Source: a virus. From it: a DNA stretch of 64,000 nt. Shown here piece after piece: positions 1 through 10,251 of the stretch. The notes under the pieces were generated by a model. The model was not told where the DNA came from. It saw only the letters and a program-made list of their open reading frames with translations, and searched no databases. Position 1 is the stretch's first letter; each line of letters begins with the position of its first letter. Made by a program: the position numbers and the translations under genes. Location of the stretch: IMG/VR virus record IMGVR_UViG_3300032086_003797, positions 62,001-126,000 of that record. The stretch is one strand, 5' to 3'.

Positions 1-1
1 T

Positions 2-517
2 AGTTGGTGGGATTTAGTTATACGGATGCACGTTGAAATAGCAGGCGACTACAATCTGACAGGGGATCAATACAATCAGATTAGAGAGATGATGAAAGCT
101 GAGAAAGCTAAAAGATGGCCTAGAGAGATGGCACCAGTAGCGGACAAAAATATAAAAGCCAAACTTGATAAGTTCAAGGCACTCTTCAAGCCCAACACAG
201 ACAAGTCCGATTATAGCGAGGCGCTCCATATTATTGCTGGCATGGCAAAACTAGCACAGCAGGCGGTCAACAATGCGCAGGGTAAAGACGGAGAAAAGAT
301 CTTTACAAACTTTGCTAAAGCGATGTATAATAGATTACCTTTAGTACAGATCTACGCAAAGAGGGGAGCTTATGTGGCAGATGGCGATACAGGCGTAAAG
401 TCGGGACCATTAGATATCATCTACCCAGCTAAGTTTGATGGCGAGATCCGAGTTGACGGCGGCAAGAACTACTTTGCTACTGGCAACAAAGGCAAGATGA
501 CCATTAAGATCCCATAG
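2..517 (+). CDS. Unrecognised protein, 5' end cut by window edge
   Basis: The frame is open to the left edge, so this is probably the C-terminal part of a longer protein. An internal ATG at 26 has no convincing ribosome site. The visible part is rich in Lys and Ala helices (residues 1-110 from that ATG) and ends in a Gly-rich, beta-looking tail (GEIRVDGGKNYFATGNKGK). I do not recognise a family. It lies 13 bases before the Mom-like gene. Confidence 0.6.
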   Translation, partial: SWWDLVIRMHVEIAGDYNLTGDQYNQIREMMKAEKAKRWPREMAPVADKNIKAKLDKFKALFKPNTDKSDYSEALHIIAGMAKLAQQAVNNAQGKDGEKIFTNFAKAMYNRLPLVQIYAKRGAYVADGDTGVKSGPLDIIYPAKFDGEIRVDGGKNYFATGNKGKMTIKIP

Positions 518-530
518 AAAGTGAGGCTCG

Positions 531-3072
<2,542 letters not shown>

Positions 3073-3103
3073 AAACTAGTTACTAATAGTTCCATAAAAC
3101 TAC

Positions 3104-3135
3104 AAAGCCCAGCGTCTGCCTGGGCTTTATTTTTT
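3104..3135 (+). terminator. Rho-independent terminator after groEL
   Basis: A perfect 9-bp stem, AAAGCCCAG with CTGGGCTTT, a 7-base loop and a following T run end the Mom/groEL transcript. Confidence 0.85.
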
Positions 3136-3154
3136 TCAAAGAGGTGGTAGCACT

Positions 3155-3613
3155 ATGAGTGATGAAATTCTAAAACTATTATTAGAGAAGCTAGAAAAGG
3201 TTGAACATAAAGTAGTTAACTCCCCTGCGATGAACGGCGGCTTTGACAAGCTGTTGTCTGAGGTCGACCACATTAAGCAATCTCAAACTGAAGTATTAGA
3301 GTCCGTCCGTGGCATTAAGCAAAGCCTTTACGAGCCCGACTCTGGATTATACAGTCGAGTCAAAGGTCTGGAGACAGAATCAGCCAGACGCTGGCAGTTT
3401 ATCAAAGAGGCTAAGCCAGCCCTGGAATTCTCCAAGGAGCTTACAGTCTGGAAGGTTAGAGCGGATAAGGATCTGGAAGAGGTCGAGCGTTTACACCTTG
3501 AGGTGTCTAAGCTTCAAGATTGGAAAGACGGTATGCAGAAAGTTATTTGGCTCCTAGCCACCGCCGCAGGCGGGCTGTGGATCAAGAACTTGGCAGACCT
3601 AATGATGAAATGA
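3155..3613 (+). CDS. Coiled-coil protein with C-terminal membrane anchor
   Basis: The 152-residue product has two long predicted heptad stretches (about 1-60 and 70-125) and one C-terminal hydrophobic segment, VIWLLATAAGGLWI. This tail-anchored layout suggests an oligomeric inner-membrane protein. It is the first gene after the groEL terminator, has an AGAGGTGG ribosome site, and overlaps the next gene by ATGA. With the three following membrane proteins it could belong to a lysis or envelope-modifying cassette, but no holin or spanin signature proves this. Confidence 0.75.
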   Translation: MSDEILKLLLEKLEKVEHKVVNSPAMNGGFDKLLSEVDHIKQSQTEVLESVRGIKQSLYEPDSGLYSRVKGLETESARRWQFIKEAKPALEFSKELTVWKVRADKDLEEVERLHLEVSKLQDWKDGMQKVIWLLATAAGGLWIKNLADLMMK

Positions 3614-3744
3614 TTGGCTTTATCGTAGGGGCGATTATGTTTTCTATTGCCACCATTTATTATCGTATTAAATGGAAGCAGTGCAAAGCAGAGAAAAACA
3701 GAATACTTAAAAACTCTTGGCAATGGCAAGACTGGGGGGAATAA
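3610..3744 (+). CDS. 44-residue single-span membrane protein
   Basis: A short frame starts at the ATGA overlap with the upstream gene. It has an N-terminal hydrophobic helix (GFIVGAIMFSIATIYY) and then a basic, Lys/Arg-rich tail predicted to face the cytoplasm. Function is not recognisable. Tight coupling to both neighbours supports translation. Confidence 0.6.
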   Translation: MIGFIVGAIMFSIATIYYRIKWKQCKAEKNRILKNSWQWQDWGE

Positions 3745-3745
3745 A

Positions 3746-4105
3746 ATGAAAAGCTGGAAACCTATCTTTATTGAGAACAGCAAAGTGCCTGTTTGGTTAT
3801 CATACCTTGCACCAATAAACATTGGTGCCATAACTCTTTTCTTCTTGGTATTTAGCCGAGGGGAGATGGGCAAAAGACTGAAGCGCCACGAGACAATCCA
3901 CTTCCAGCAGATGCTAGAGACATTGGTCATTGGCTTCTTGTTTTTGTATCTCTGGGATTATGCCAGGGGATACATCAAATACAAAGATGGTGCAAAAGCC
4001 TACCGCTGCATAAGAGCAGAACAAGAAGCATATAATAATGACGGCACAGCAGGATATCTACAAAAAAGAAAAAGATATCAGTGGATACGAAAGTATGCTG
4101 CATGA
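3746..4105 (+). CDS. Membrane protein with HExxH zinc motif
   Basis: The 119-residue protein has two hydrophobic spans (about 15-34 and 57-74) and a metal-site pattern, RHETIHFQQ, between them. Downstream EQEAYNND could supply a third ligand. Similar short membrane proteins with HExxHxxQQ and a later ExEAY exist in Bacteroidetes and phages, of unknown role. It starts one base after the preceding stop. It may be a membrane gluzincin-like peptidase; activity is an inference from the motif. Confidence 0.65.
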   Translation: MKSWKPIFIENSKVPVWLSYLAPINIGAITLFFLVFSRGEMGKRLKRHETIHFQQMLETLVIGFLFLYLWDYARGYIKYKDGAKAYRCIRAEQEAYNNDGTAGYLQKRKRYQWIRKYAA

Positions 4106-4122
4106 ACCAAGGAGCGCCTAGC

Positions 4123-4464
4123 ATGAACCATCAAGGACTTGCAGATGAATTAGTTAAGTTAGCAGAGCATCTTGTGGGTGGCTATGGTATATTGTTTTTC
4201 GTAGCGTTTGTCACTTTTATGTTTAGGGACTTCGTTACGAACTTTGCAGCGGGTCTAAGATTTATGTTTGGGTCCGACTTTGACGTTGATGACCTAGTAT
4301 GGATTGATGGTAAAAAGAAAGCAAGAATCATGCGCCAGACCCCAGTAAAGACAGTGTTCCATCTACTGGAGACAGATAGAAAGCTTGTTGTTCCCAACAT
4401 AGACCTCTATAAATTAAAGATAGAGAAGGCACTCCCAGGTGCAAATGATGGGAGAGACATCTAG
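4123..4464 (+). CDS. Mini MscS-like membrane protein
   Basis: The 113-residue protein has one membrane helix (YGILFFVAFVTFMF) followed by a segment resembling the MscS beta-domain: FDVDDLVWIDGKKKARI, then a conserved-looking LVVPNIDLYK. Full MscS channels have three helices and a large vestibule, so this is a reduced form. The start at 4123 follows AAGGAG by 8 bases and is preferred to upstream starts. It might alter host osmotic gating or membrane integrity; that is a guess. Confidence 0.6.
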   Translation: MNHQGLADELVKLAEHLVGGYGILFFVAFVTFMFRDFVTNFAAGLRFMFGSDFDVDDLVWIDGKKKARIMRQTPVKTVFHLLETDRKLVVPNIDLYKLKIEKALPGANDGRDI

Positions 4465-4465
4465 A

Positions 4466-4537
4466 ATGCGTGTGAGCACAATTGAAATGATGGTATTGCT
4501 TGCGTTGGCTGTATTGGCTGGCGTAATTTTTTTATAA
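4466..4537 (+). CDS. 23-residue hydrophobic peptide
   Basis: The peptide is almost wholly one membrane helix (IEMMVLLALAVLAGVIFL) with an Arg at residue 2. GGAGAG lies 9 bases upstream and it follows the MscS-like gene by one base. It is the last gene before promoter cassette 1. It resembles phage micro-holin or regulatory peptides only in size and composition. Confidence 0.45.
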   Translation: MRVSTIEMMVLLALAVLAGVIFL

Positions 4538-4544
4538 TATTTCC

Positions 4545-4593
4545 TTGACCAATGCCTGATGTGTGGTATTATAAATTGTAAGGGAGACAAATA
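4545..4593 (+). promoter_or_regulatory. Promoter/leader cassette 1
   Basis: A -35 box TTGACC, a 16-base spacer and TGG-TATTAT, followed by AAATTGTAAGGGAGA. The start of transcription would fall just before the AAGGGAGA ribosome site, giving a leader of about 15 bases. The same layout recurs at 15649, 20974, 22180, 29755 and 30545. Confidence 0.85.
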
Positions 4594-5217
4594 ATGAGTT
4601 ACTGGTCCCAAATGTACCGCCGCCCTCAACGAGCAGAGCGCCTTGAGCTTGAGAACGGCGAGGCTCGCTTCGAGTCCTTGATGGCTAGGAAGCTATCGCA
4701 AGGAGACCGCAAGTTCGCTGAGTCTCTCAAGAGTCAGTTTGAGGATGGCGGCAAGCTGTCTCCCAAGCAGATTGAGTGTGTTGAGCGTATGGAGCAACGC
4801 TACTCTGATGAGTCTGTGTTGAAGCGTGAGCAGTGGGCTCAGTCCTACAAGGCTGACCACCGTGAGACCGCTATCATCGTGGCTCGCTACTATCGCACCA
4901 CTCAGTACTTCCGAGATCTTGCCAGCAAGATTCTCTTAGACGAGGAATTTATTCCTACCGAGCGCCAGTTCATCGCCATGACCAAAAACAAGTATGCTAA
5001 GAAGGCTATTGCCACTGCGACCGAACCGCCAGCTTTCCCTGTTGGTTCGCTCTGCAAGATCCGTGCTAACGCTAGCCTGGTACATCAACGTGAGTTACAC
5101 AACCAAGTTGCGCTTGTTATGGATAATCATCCTATCGGTCTCCACGCTAAGTCAACCTTGCTTGTGAACGGTATCCAAGTCAAGCTAGAGGATCGCTGCT
5201 TGAAAGTAGCGAAATAA
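4594..5217 (+). CDS. Unrecognised 207-residue basic protein, cassette-driven
   Basis: The first gene behind cassette 1. Residues 1-130 are charged and helical (many Arg, Glu, Lys). Residues 145-207 look beta-rich and begin FPVGSLCKI, a variant of the G(D/S)LV motif shared by many small proteins here. Arginine codons are mostly CGC/CGT, unlike the AGA-rich neighbours, suggesting high expression. It is followed by an untranslated gap before the phosphomannomutase gene. No known function. Confidence 0.75.
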   Translation: MSYWSQMYRRPQRAERLELENGEARFESLMARKLSQGDRKFAESLKSQFEDGGKLSPKQIECVERMEQRYSDESVLKREQWAQSYKADHRETAIIVARYYRTTQYFRDLASKILLDEEFIPTERQFIAMTKNKYAKKAIATATEPPAFPVGSLCKIRANASLVHQRELHNQVALVMDNHPIGLHAKSTLLVNGIQVKLEDRCLKVAK

Positions 5218-5282
5218 TAAATTATACAGTCAGGGTGATAATATGGTAAAACAGTATACATAATATTGAAGAGGTTATTCTA

Positions 5283-6056
5283 TTGAATCCAAAAGCATAC
5301 ATATTTGATATGGACGGGACCTTAACTGAGTCCCGCCGTCATATAGTGAGTGCAACGGCGGACGCCTTACGAAGCTTGATGCCAGCAAAACTATACTTAG
5401 TTACGGGCTCCGACTTTAGCAAGGTTGCAGAGCAGCTTGATAACGATCTAATCCTTGGCACGTTTGAGCGCATATACGCATGTAATGGCACTAGGGTTTG
5501 GAACTGCAACTTGGATATGGACGATGAAACTGGGGCTCTTGAACCAGAGTTGATCCACAAAGTAAGCTTGACAGATCATTACTCACAAGCAGACCTCAAT
5601 CACATTACCACTACGCTTTTAAAAATGGCGGCAGATAACCACACAAAGTTTAAGACGGGTACGTTTGTCGAGTGGCGAGATCCCCTGATCAACTTCTCTC
5701 TGATTGGTAGGAACTGTACTCTTGAGCAGCGAGATGATTACGCCAAGTGGGACAGTAAATCAGGTGAAAGAGATAAAGCAATTGAGCAACTTGAGAAGAC
5801 CTTCCAGGGCTGGGGACTATCCTTCAGGAAGGGCGGACAGATCTCTATCGACATCACCCGTAAGGGCTGGGATAAGTCCTACGCTTTCAGGAACATGCAT
5901 GAGAAGCCAGAGGAGTGTGTGTTCTTTGGGGATCGTATCGACGGGAACGGAAATGACAGCGATATAGCTGTTTTATGTAAAACATATCACGAAGTATCTG
6001 GACCGCAGGAAACGGTTGAGATTATAAAATCAGTATACAACAAAGGGAGAAAATAA
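5283..6056 (+). CDS. Phosphomannomutase, eukaryotic (HAD) type
   Basis: The 257-residue enzyme matches the alpha-PMM family (PMM1/PMM2), which interconverts mannose-6-phosphate and mannose-1-phosphate for GDP-mannose synthesis. Visible: HAD nucleophile motif DMDGT (9-13), GSDF (42-45), cap region NFSLIGRNC (137-145), GGQISID (184-190), GWDKSYA (195-201) and the acidic FFGDRIDGNGNDSDIA (214-229). The length is typical. It starts at TTG with a GAGG box upstream and sits far from the sugar island at 46-64 kb. This HAD type is common in eukaryotes and uncommon in bacteria, where alpha-D-phosphohexomutases usually do the job. A relaxed sugar specificity is possible. Confidence 0.9.
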   Translation: MNPKAYIFDMDGTLTESRRHIVSATADALRSLMPAKLYLVTGSDFSKVAEQLDNDLILGTFERIYACNGTRVWNCNLDMDDETGALEPELIHKVSLTDHYSQADLNHITTTLLKMAADNHTKFKTGTFVEWRDPLINFSLIGRNCTLEQRDDYAKWDSKSGERDKAIEQLEKTFQGWGLSFRKGGQISIDITRKGWDKSYAFRNMHEKPEECVFFGDRIDGNGNDSDIAVLCKTYHEVSGPQETVEIIKSVYNKGRK

Positions 6057-6058
6057 GT

Positions 6059-6463
6059 ATGCGTGCAAATATTAACTTGAATATCCACATCGATCAAGTG
6101 AAAACTTTATCAAGAAGTATGCTAGCCAATGAAGGTCAGCGGTTAATGCATTTGGTCAACGGGTACACTGAAAGTGTCTTAAAGCCACTTGATGACGGTG
6201 ATCTGGGAGAGGTTTTGGGGAACCTCGATGAACTTAGAGAGCACTTGGCAGATATTGATATAATGCTAGCCCAAGCAGGGAACATCCTAAGCGGCTATCA
6301 CCACCGTGATGAATCTGAAGTTGCAGTTGAAACTAGCAGGCTCAAGTCAAGCATTGAATCTAGACTGGCAGAAGCAGAAAAGTTTAATAGTTTTCTGGAA
6401 AAGATTTCAGACCAAGTAGTGGAAGAAGGACCTGCGGAGAACCTTGATGATGGCGAAGACTAA
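6059..6463 (+). CDS. Unrecognised acidic helical protein
   Basis: The 134-residue product is mostly amphipathic helix with an acidic end (AENLDDGED). It starts two bases after the phosphomannomutase stop and overlaps the next gene. No motif recognised. Confidence 0.7.
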   Translation: MRANINLNIHIDQVKTLSRSMLANEGQRLMHLVNGYTESVLKPLDDGDLGEVLGNLDELREHLADIDIMLAQAGNILSGYHHRDESEVAVETSRLKSSIESRLAEAEKFNSFLEKISDQVVEEGPAENLDDGED

Positions 6464-6677
6464 TATTAGTAGCTTCCTGACTCAAGGCGACTTGGTTTAT
6501 CTACCCGCTAAAACATCGCTAACAAAATATGATTCAGCGGGCGTAGCGAATACTTTTTGCTATCTGAAGGAGCCAAGAGATGTTGTCTATAACCGTGGTC
6601 TCGGGCTCGGCAGGGTAGAGATTTTGTATGAAGGGGAACTTTGGTGCGTGCAGGAAGAAAGCTGTTTCATGCCATGA
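6447..6677 (+). CDS. Small GDLV-motif protein
   Basis: About 76 residues, beginning with GDLVYLPAK and continuing as a likely small beta-barrel (SH3/KOW-like). It belongs to a set of about a dozen such proteins in the window. The ATG at 6447 or 6450 follows GGAGA. It overlaps genes on both sides, ending in ATGA. Function unknown. Confidence 0.6.
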   Translation: MMAKTNISSFLTQGDLVYLPAKTSLTKYDSAGVANTFCYLKEPRDVVYNRGLGLGRVEILYEGELWCVQEESCFMP

Positions 6678-7630
6678 AGATAACTAAGCCAAACACTTGG
6701 CTGAATCTTTATGATTTCTATGCCACGAACCATCTAATTCCAATTGACTTTTGGTATGATTCAGATCAGCCTGGAGGACCATACAATAATCCTTTTTATG
6801 AGCCTGTGACGAATCGAAGGTTCAATCAGGTGTCAGCCAAGAAGGCTAATCCTGCCAGGGTCCGACTGATATTTTTGCGAACCCTACTTGCTGATGAGCC
6901 AGGGTATAAAAGGTTGTGTCACAAAGATGGCAGACCAGTATGGGCTTATGATCTAAAGTACGAAGGCGTCAAGCCATCTCAGGGCAGGACGCTATCCTTC
7001 AATCTCAAGGGGGAATCAAAGCGGTTTGTGGTTAGCGAGAGGCATACACTCTTCTTAGAGGATGATCAGTATATCAATCCAAACCACCACTTTTTTATGC
7101 TTAGTCATAGATTGGCTTTCTCTTGTTTTGGTAATCCGTTTGTTGCTGATAGATGCCTTAAATTGATGTATCAGAAATGCGACACGTCTGAAACAGAAAA
7201 GGAATTTATGAAGCGAGTCCAAGAAGATTCTCAAATAAAGATTGGCTCTTTGGTAGAAGTTAGGATGGGGCTGTTCGCTCCTGATTTTAAGTATCGCAAG
7301 AATCTCCTGATTACTATGGCAGAAAAATATTGTGATAAAATAGGATATGAGGAGTCACACCCCGAGCGGGCTAAATTACTCCGACTGCTGAAAGGGTCGT
7401 CAACTTTTCACGGCATCTCAGAAACCCAAGAGCCGTCATATATAGAGTTTGTCAATTGGTGCAGGGATAGCAACGAGTGCATATTTCCGTTAGGGCTGGT
7501 ACTGAGGAAAGACCCAGTGCCTAAAAAGCTTTCGTCCAATGGTCGGGAGTCTTACACAGTAAAATTTGGTGATTTAGTATATGAGGAACTTCACCCTATA
7601 CAAATGGAGGTTGTAAAAAACAATGTATAA
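6674..7630 (+). CDS. Unrecognised 318-residue protein with two GSLV/GDLV segments
   Basis: The start at 6674 is chosen for the ATGA overlap; a GTG at 6641 is the alternative. The protein contains IKIGSLVEVRMG near residue 195 and VKFGDLVYEEL near the C-terminus, both like the small beta-barrel family here. The rest is aromatic and mixed alpha/beta with no family I recognise. It is translationally coupled to glutaredoxin. Confidence 0.7.
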   Translation: MKITKPNTWLNLYDFYATNHLIPIDFWYDSDQPGGPYNNPFYEPVTNRRFNQVSAKKANPARVRLIFLRTLLADEPGYKRLCHKDGRPVWAYDLKYEGVKPSQGRTLSFNLKGESKRFVVSERHTLFLEDDQYINPNHHFFMLSHRLAFSCFGNPFVADRCLKLMYQKCDTSETEKEFMKRVQEDSQIKIGSLVEVRMGLFAPDFKYRKNLLITMAEKYCDKIGYEESHPERAKLLRLLKGSSTFHGISETQEPSYIEFVNWCRDSNECIFPLGLVLRKDPVPKKLSSNGRESYTVKFGDLVYEELHPIQMEVVKNNV

Positions 7631-7877
7631 TGTAGTAGCAAAAGCAACGTGTCCCTATTGTGTGTCAGCAATAGAGTTACTAAAAGAGAATGGCTTATCT
7701 TATCAAGTAGTGTCGGTTGATGGAAACCCTGAACTTTTACAGGAGATGAAGTCTAATTACAATTGGCAGACAGTACCGATTATTACTGAAGTAACCCCAA
7801 GGGGAACTAGGTTTATTGGTGGCTATACGGATCTTCGAGAACACCTCAAGACTGGGAAGACGCTGCTAAGGGGATGA
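7623..7877 (+). CDS. Glutaredoxin
   Basis: The 84-residue thioredoxin-fold protein has the dithiol site CPYC (9-12 of KATCPYC), the cis-Pro motif TVP and the GG-YTDL glutathione-binding end. It would reduce disulfides, most likely supplying electrons to a ribonucleotide reductase encoded elsewhere or by the host. It overlaps the previous gene by 8 bases. Confidence 0.92.
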   Translation: MYNVVAKATCPYCVSAIELLKENGLSYQVVSVDGNPELLQEMKSNYNWQTVPIITEVTPRGTRFIGGYTDLREHLKTGKTLLRG

Positions 7878-7878
7878 T

Positions 7879-8217
7879 TTGTCAGAAGGTAAGAAATATG
7901 GTCTTAAGATCAACACTGTAATTACGAGCATCGAATACTTGTCGCAGATAAGAGACTATGCTGAATCTATTATCCTAAACTTTGAAGAAGACGAAGAATT
8001 TTACACAAAAGAAATGCTCAGAGATCTGTGTGCATTCGTGACTGCTGTCACGGGTCAGATAGAATGGGTGATGGATGATATAGTGCCTAGGGCACCAAAG
8101 GATGGCGTAGTACCAGTAAGCTCGGAGGATATTGATACCATGAAGCTTTACAGTGAGATGGTTAACAACAGGCTGACTAAATTAAAAAAGTATCATATTT
8201 CTTTCAAGGAGCATTAA
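7879..8217 (+). CDS. Unrecognised helical protein
   Basis: The 112-residue product starts at TTG after AAGGGGAT, one base after glutaredoxin. It is helical and acidic, with no motif I recognise. Confidence 0.65.
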   Translation: MSEGKKYGLKINTVITSIEYLSQIRDYAESIILNFEEDEEFYTKEMLRDLCAFVTAVTGQIEWVMDDIVPRAPKDGVVPVSSEDIDTMKLYSEMVNNRLTKLKKYHISFKEH

Positions 8218-8220
8218 CAA

Positions 8221-8334
8221 ATGTTGAATAATCTATTACAATATAGGCACACCGCAGTCAATGCAGCTTTAGGGTTTGTGTTCTTGGGTGTGATCACAGC
8301 TAGGCTAATCATAGAACGACTTGGGGATAGGTAG
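8221..8334 (+). CDS. 37-residue membrane peptide
   Basis: A strong AAGGAG lies upstream of the ATG. The peptide has one hydrophobic helix (NAALGFVFLGVITARLII) and a charged tail. It fits exactly between its neighbours. Confidence 0.55.
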   Translation: MLNNLLQYRHTAVNAALGFVFLGVITARLIIERLGDR

Positions 8335-8336
8335 TA

Positions 8337-8579
8337 TTGTATACTAAATCAGAGCTAGCTTTTATTAGGAGCATGTTGGCTGGCGACAGTTGTCAACAGG
8401 CTCAGTCTAATGTGGCTAGGCTTGGCTTACCTGCGCTTACGAAACAAACACTAGCAGTCTGGCAAAACATATACCTACCAGTATTACGAAAAAACAGATT
8501 TTACGCAACCAGCGTCGCCTCAGGCACAATGTCTATGAGCGACGTAATCACTAGCATCAATAAAAGGATGAAAGGTTAG
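8337..8579 (+). CDS. Unrecognised 80-residue protein
   Basis: A TTG start follows the preceding stop by two bases. The protein is basic, with a helix-turn-like stretch (PALTKQTLAVWQN), so DNA binding is possible but unproven. Confidence 0.6.
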   Translation: MYTKSELAFIRSMLAGDSCQQAQSNVARLGLPALTKQTLAVWQNIYLPVLRKNRFYATSVASGTMSMSDVITSINKRMKG

Positions 8580-8584
8580 AGATA

Positions 8585-8944
8585 ATGAATGAAGAAAAGT
8601 CTTGGTTCAAATCATTTTGCGAAAGCAACCGTCTACGCTATCGGCTAGCAGAGGACTCGCACGCCGTCGCTGTATCTTCTGGAAAGTGGAAGAACGATCA
8701 ATTCTTCGACGGCTTCGGCAAGGGCATTGTTGGCATCTTTGTGCAAAGAGATACAAAGACACAATATACATATTTGAAGAAGCGCCTGATCGATAAATTT
8801 GGTTGCGAGGTAACTCAAGATGGGGAAACTGAAGGGTGCTTTACAGTAGAAGCCTGGCAAGCTATGCCCATTGCTAAACACTTGAGAATTACCATGCACA
8901 AGGCTAGAGTATCCAACCCTAAGTGGCTGCATAAAGATGAATAG
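8585..8944 (+). CDS. Unrecognised 119-residue basic protein
   Basis: Rich in Lys, Phe and Trp, with no known motif. It overlaps the next gene by 8 bases. AGGTTAGAG lies before the ATG. Confidence 0.65.
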   Translation: MNEEKSWFKSFCESNRLRYRLAEDSHAVAVSSGKWKNDQFFDGFGKGIVGIFVQRDTKTQYTYLKKRLIDKFGCEVTQDGETEGCFTVEAWQAMPIAKHLRITMHKARVSNPKWLHKDE

Positions 8945-9149
8945 TCCGCTGAAACCAAGCCTATCTAAAGATGATATTGCATTTGTTGGGCAATTGTTGC
9001 TCAAAAACTCTCAGACAGACATAGATAAATTAGTAGGTTCTTTAGCGGTTCAACTAGCCCACTGCCACCAGCAACGGGATATGCATCGCTATCTTAACCC
9101 AATATTTTTCTTAGCTGGGCTTCTTATAGGATATTATATCGGAGCCTAA
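8937..9149 (+). CDS. 70-residue tail-anchored membrane protein
   Basis: A soluble helical part is followed by a C-terminal hydrophobic helix, PIFFLAGLLIGYYIGA. Function unknown. Confidence 0.65.
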   Translation: MNSPLKPSLSKDDIAFVGQLLLKNSQTDIDKLVGSLAVQLAHCHQQRDMHRYLNPIFFLAGLLIGYYIGA

Positions 9150-9159
9150 AGGGGGTTCG

Positions 9160-9609
9160 GTGGAAGCCAAAGTTGCTTTCTATAAAGGAGAAGGACAGTG
9201 GCACAATCGCTTCATAAGGTATTGGACTAAGAGTAAATATTCACACGCCGAACTAATAATAGACAAAGAGTGCTACACCATAGAGCCATTCAGCTTAGAA
9301 GGTGTCAGAAAAACAGAATGCGATTATAGTGAAGCCGAGTGGGATTTTATATCATTTGAGATTACGGATGAGCAAAAAGAAATATTCAATAATTTCTTTA
9401 ACAAAACAAAGGGACAAGGATATGATTGGGTTGGAATGTTGGTAAGCCAAGCGTTACCAAACTATTTTGTCAAGTGTGTAAGCAAGTGGTACTGCTCCGA
9501 GTGGATTATCTACGCCTTGCGTCTAACTAATATTATCGGACCAGTATATGAACTATCCGATTTATCACCAAGTAAACTACATCAGCTTCTAACGGAGGAG
9601 AAAAGATGA
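9160..9609 (+). CDS. Permuted papain-like (YiiX/NlpC-type) enzyme
   Basis: The 149-residue protein matches a phage family of circularly permuted NlpC/P60-like enzymes. The catalytic His lies in SHAELII (about 27-33), YDWVGM follows, and the Cys is in KWYCSEWI (about 107-114). Such enzymes cleave amide or ester bonds; the substrate is unknown. The GTG start follows AAAGGGGG, and the next gene begins in its stop codon. Confidence 0.8.
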   Translation: MEAKVAFYKGEGQWHNRFIRYWTKSKYSHAELIIDKECYTIEPFSLEGVRKTECDYSEAEWDFISFEITDEQKEIFNNFFNKTKGQGYDWVGMLVSQALPNYFVKCVSKWYCSEWIIYALRLTNIIGPVYELSDLSPSKLHQLLTEEKR

Positions 9610-9887
9610 CGCTATCTGATGAACAAATTTATTATAACCTGCCGAGCCATACTAAAGAGGCTGTTGGCTTATCGGATCGATATTGGGATTTAACGCTGCA
9701 ACAGAGATCCTTTGTGAGTGATTTGATTGAAACTTGCGCTGCACAGTTTAAGGACCATATCCTTATGGATAAAGAAGTTTACACGGATCTGCTCTCGGAT
9801 TCCTTGGCTCAGATCAAAGATGCGGCTGAAGATATTGATCAGGTCAGAAATCGCATCAATAGTTTTAATGAAGTAGATAATGTCTAG
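9606..9887 (+). CDS. Unrecognised helical protein
   Basis: A 93-residue acidic helical protein with overlapping start and stop codons on both sides. No motif recognised. Confidence 0.65.
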   Translation: MTLSDEQIYYNLPSHTKEAVGLSDRYWDLTLQQRSFVSDLIETCAAQFKDHILMDKEVYTDLLSDSLAQIKDAAEDIDQVRNRINSFNEVDNV

Positions 9888-10251
9888 AATGCAGTTTGCT
9901 GTAGGCGACCTAGTGTTTTGTGCAGACCAGCCCTCTGAAGAGGAGAGGTTTGTCATGTGCTCTTATGGACCAGACCACTGGGTTAACCAGACATCGAATC
10001 GCCCCTTCCTTCAGCCAGAACTTAAATCGCTAAAGAGCATTGTTGATCCTGTGTTACACAATTACAAGCACTACTATGGCACCACGGGGATAATTACTAG
10101 AGCCAAAGCGCCGAAAGGCAAGGATTCAAAAGGAATATATGAGATTTTTATCGAGGGTACAAAGTATATCGCACAAGATTATGTGCTTCATCGGCATATG
10201 ACGACTGACCCCCTAAAAGCGGTCCCCGTACTGAGCCATCACCATATCTAG
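9880..10251 (+). CDS. GDLV-motif small protein
   Basis: The 123-residue protein starts MSRMQFAVGDLVFC and then looks beta-rich, like the other G(D/S)LV proteins here. Its 3' end overlaps the convergent J-protein gene by about 39 bases. Confidence 0.65.
   Translation: MSRMQFAVGDLVFCADQPSEEERFVMCSYGPDHWVNQTSNRPFLQPELKSLKSIVDPVLHNYKHYYGTTGIITRAKAPKGKDSKGIYEIFIEGTKYIAQDYVLHRHMTTDPLKAVPVLSHHHI

Noticed and set aside
5218-5282. Possible promoter before the phosphomannomutase gene
   Set aside because: AT-rich with several TATA-like boxes, but no -35 partner at a fitting distance.
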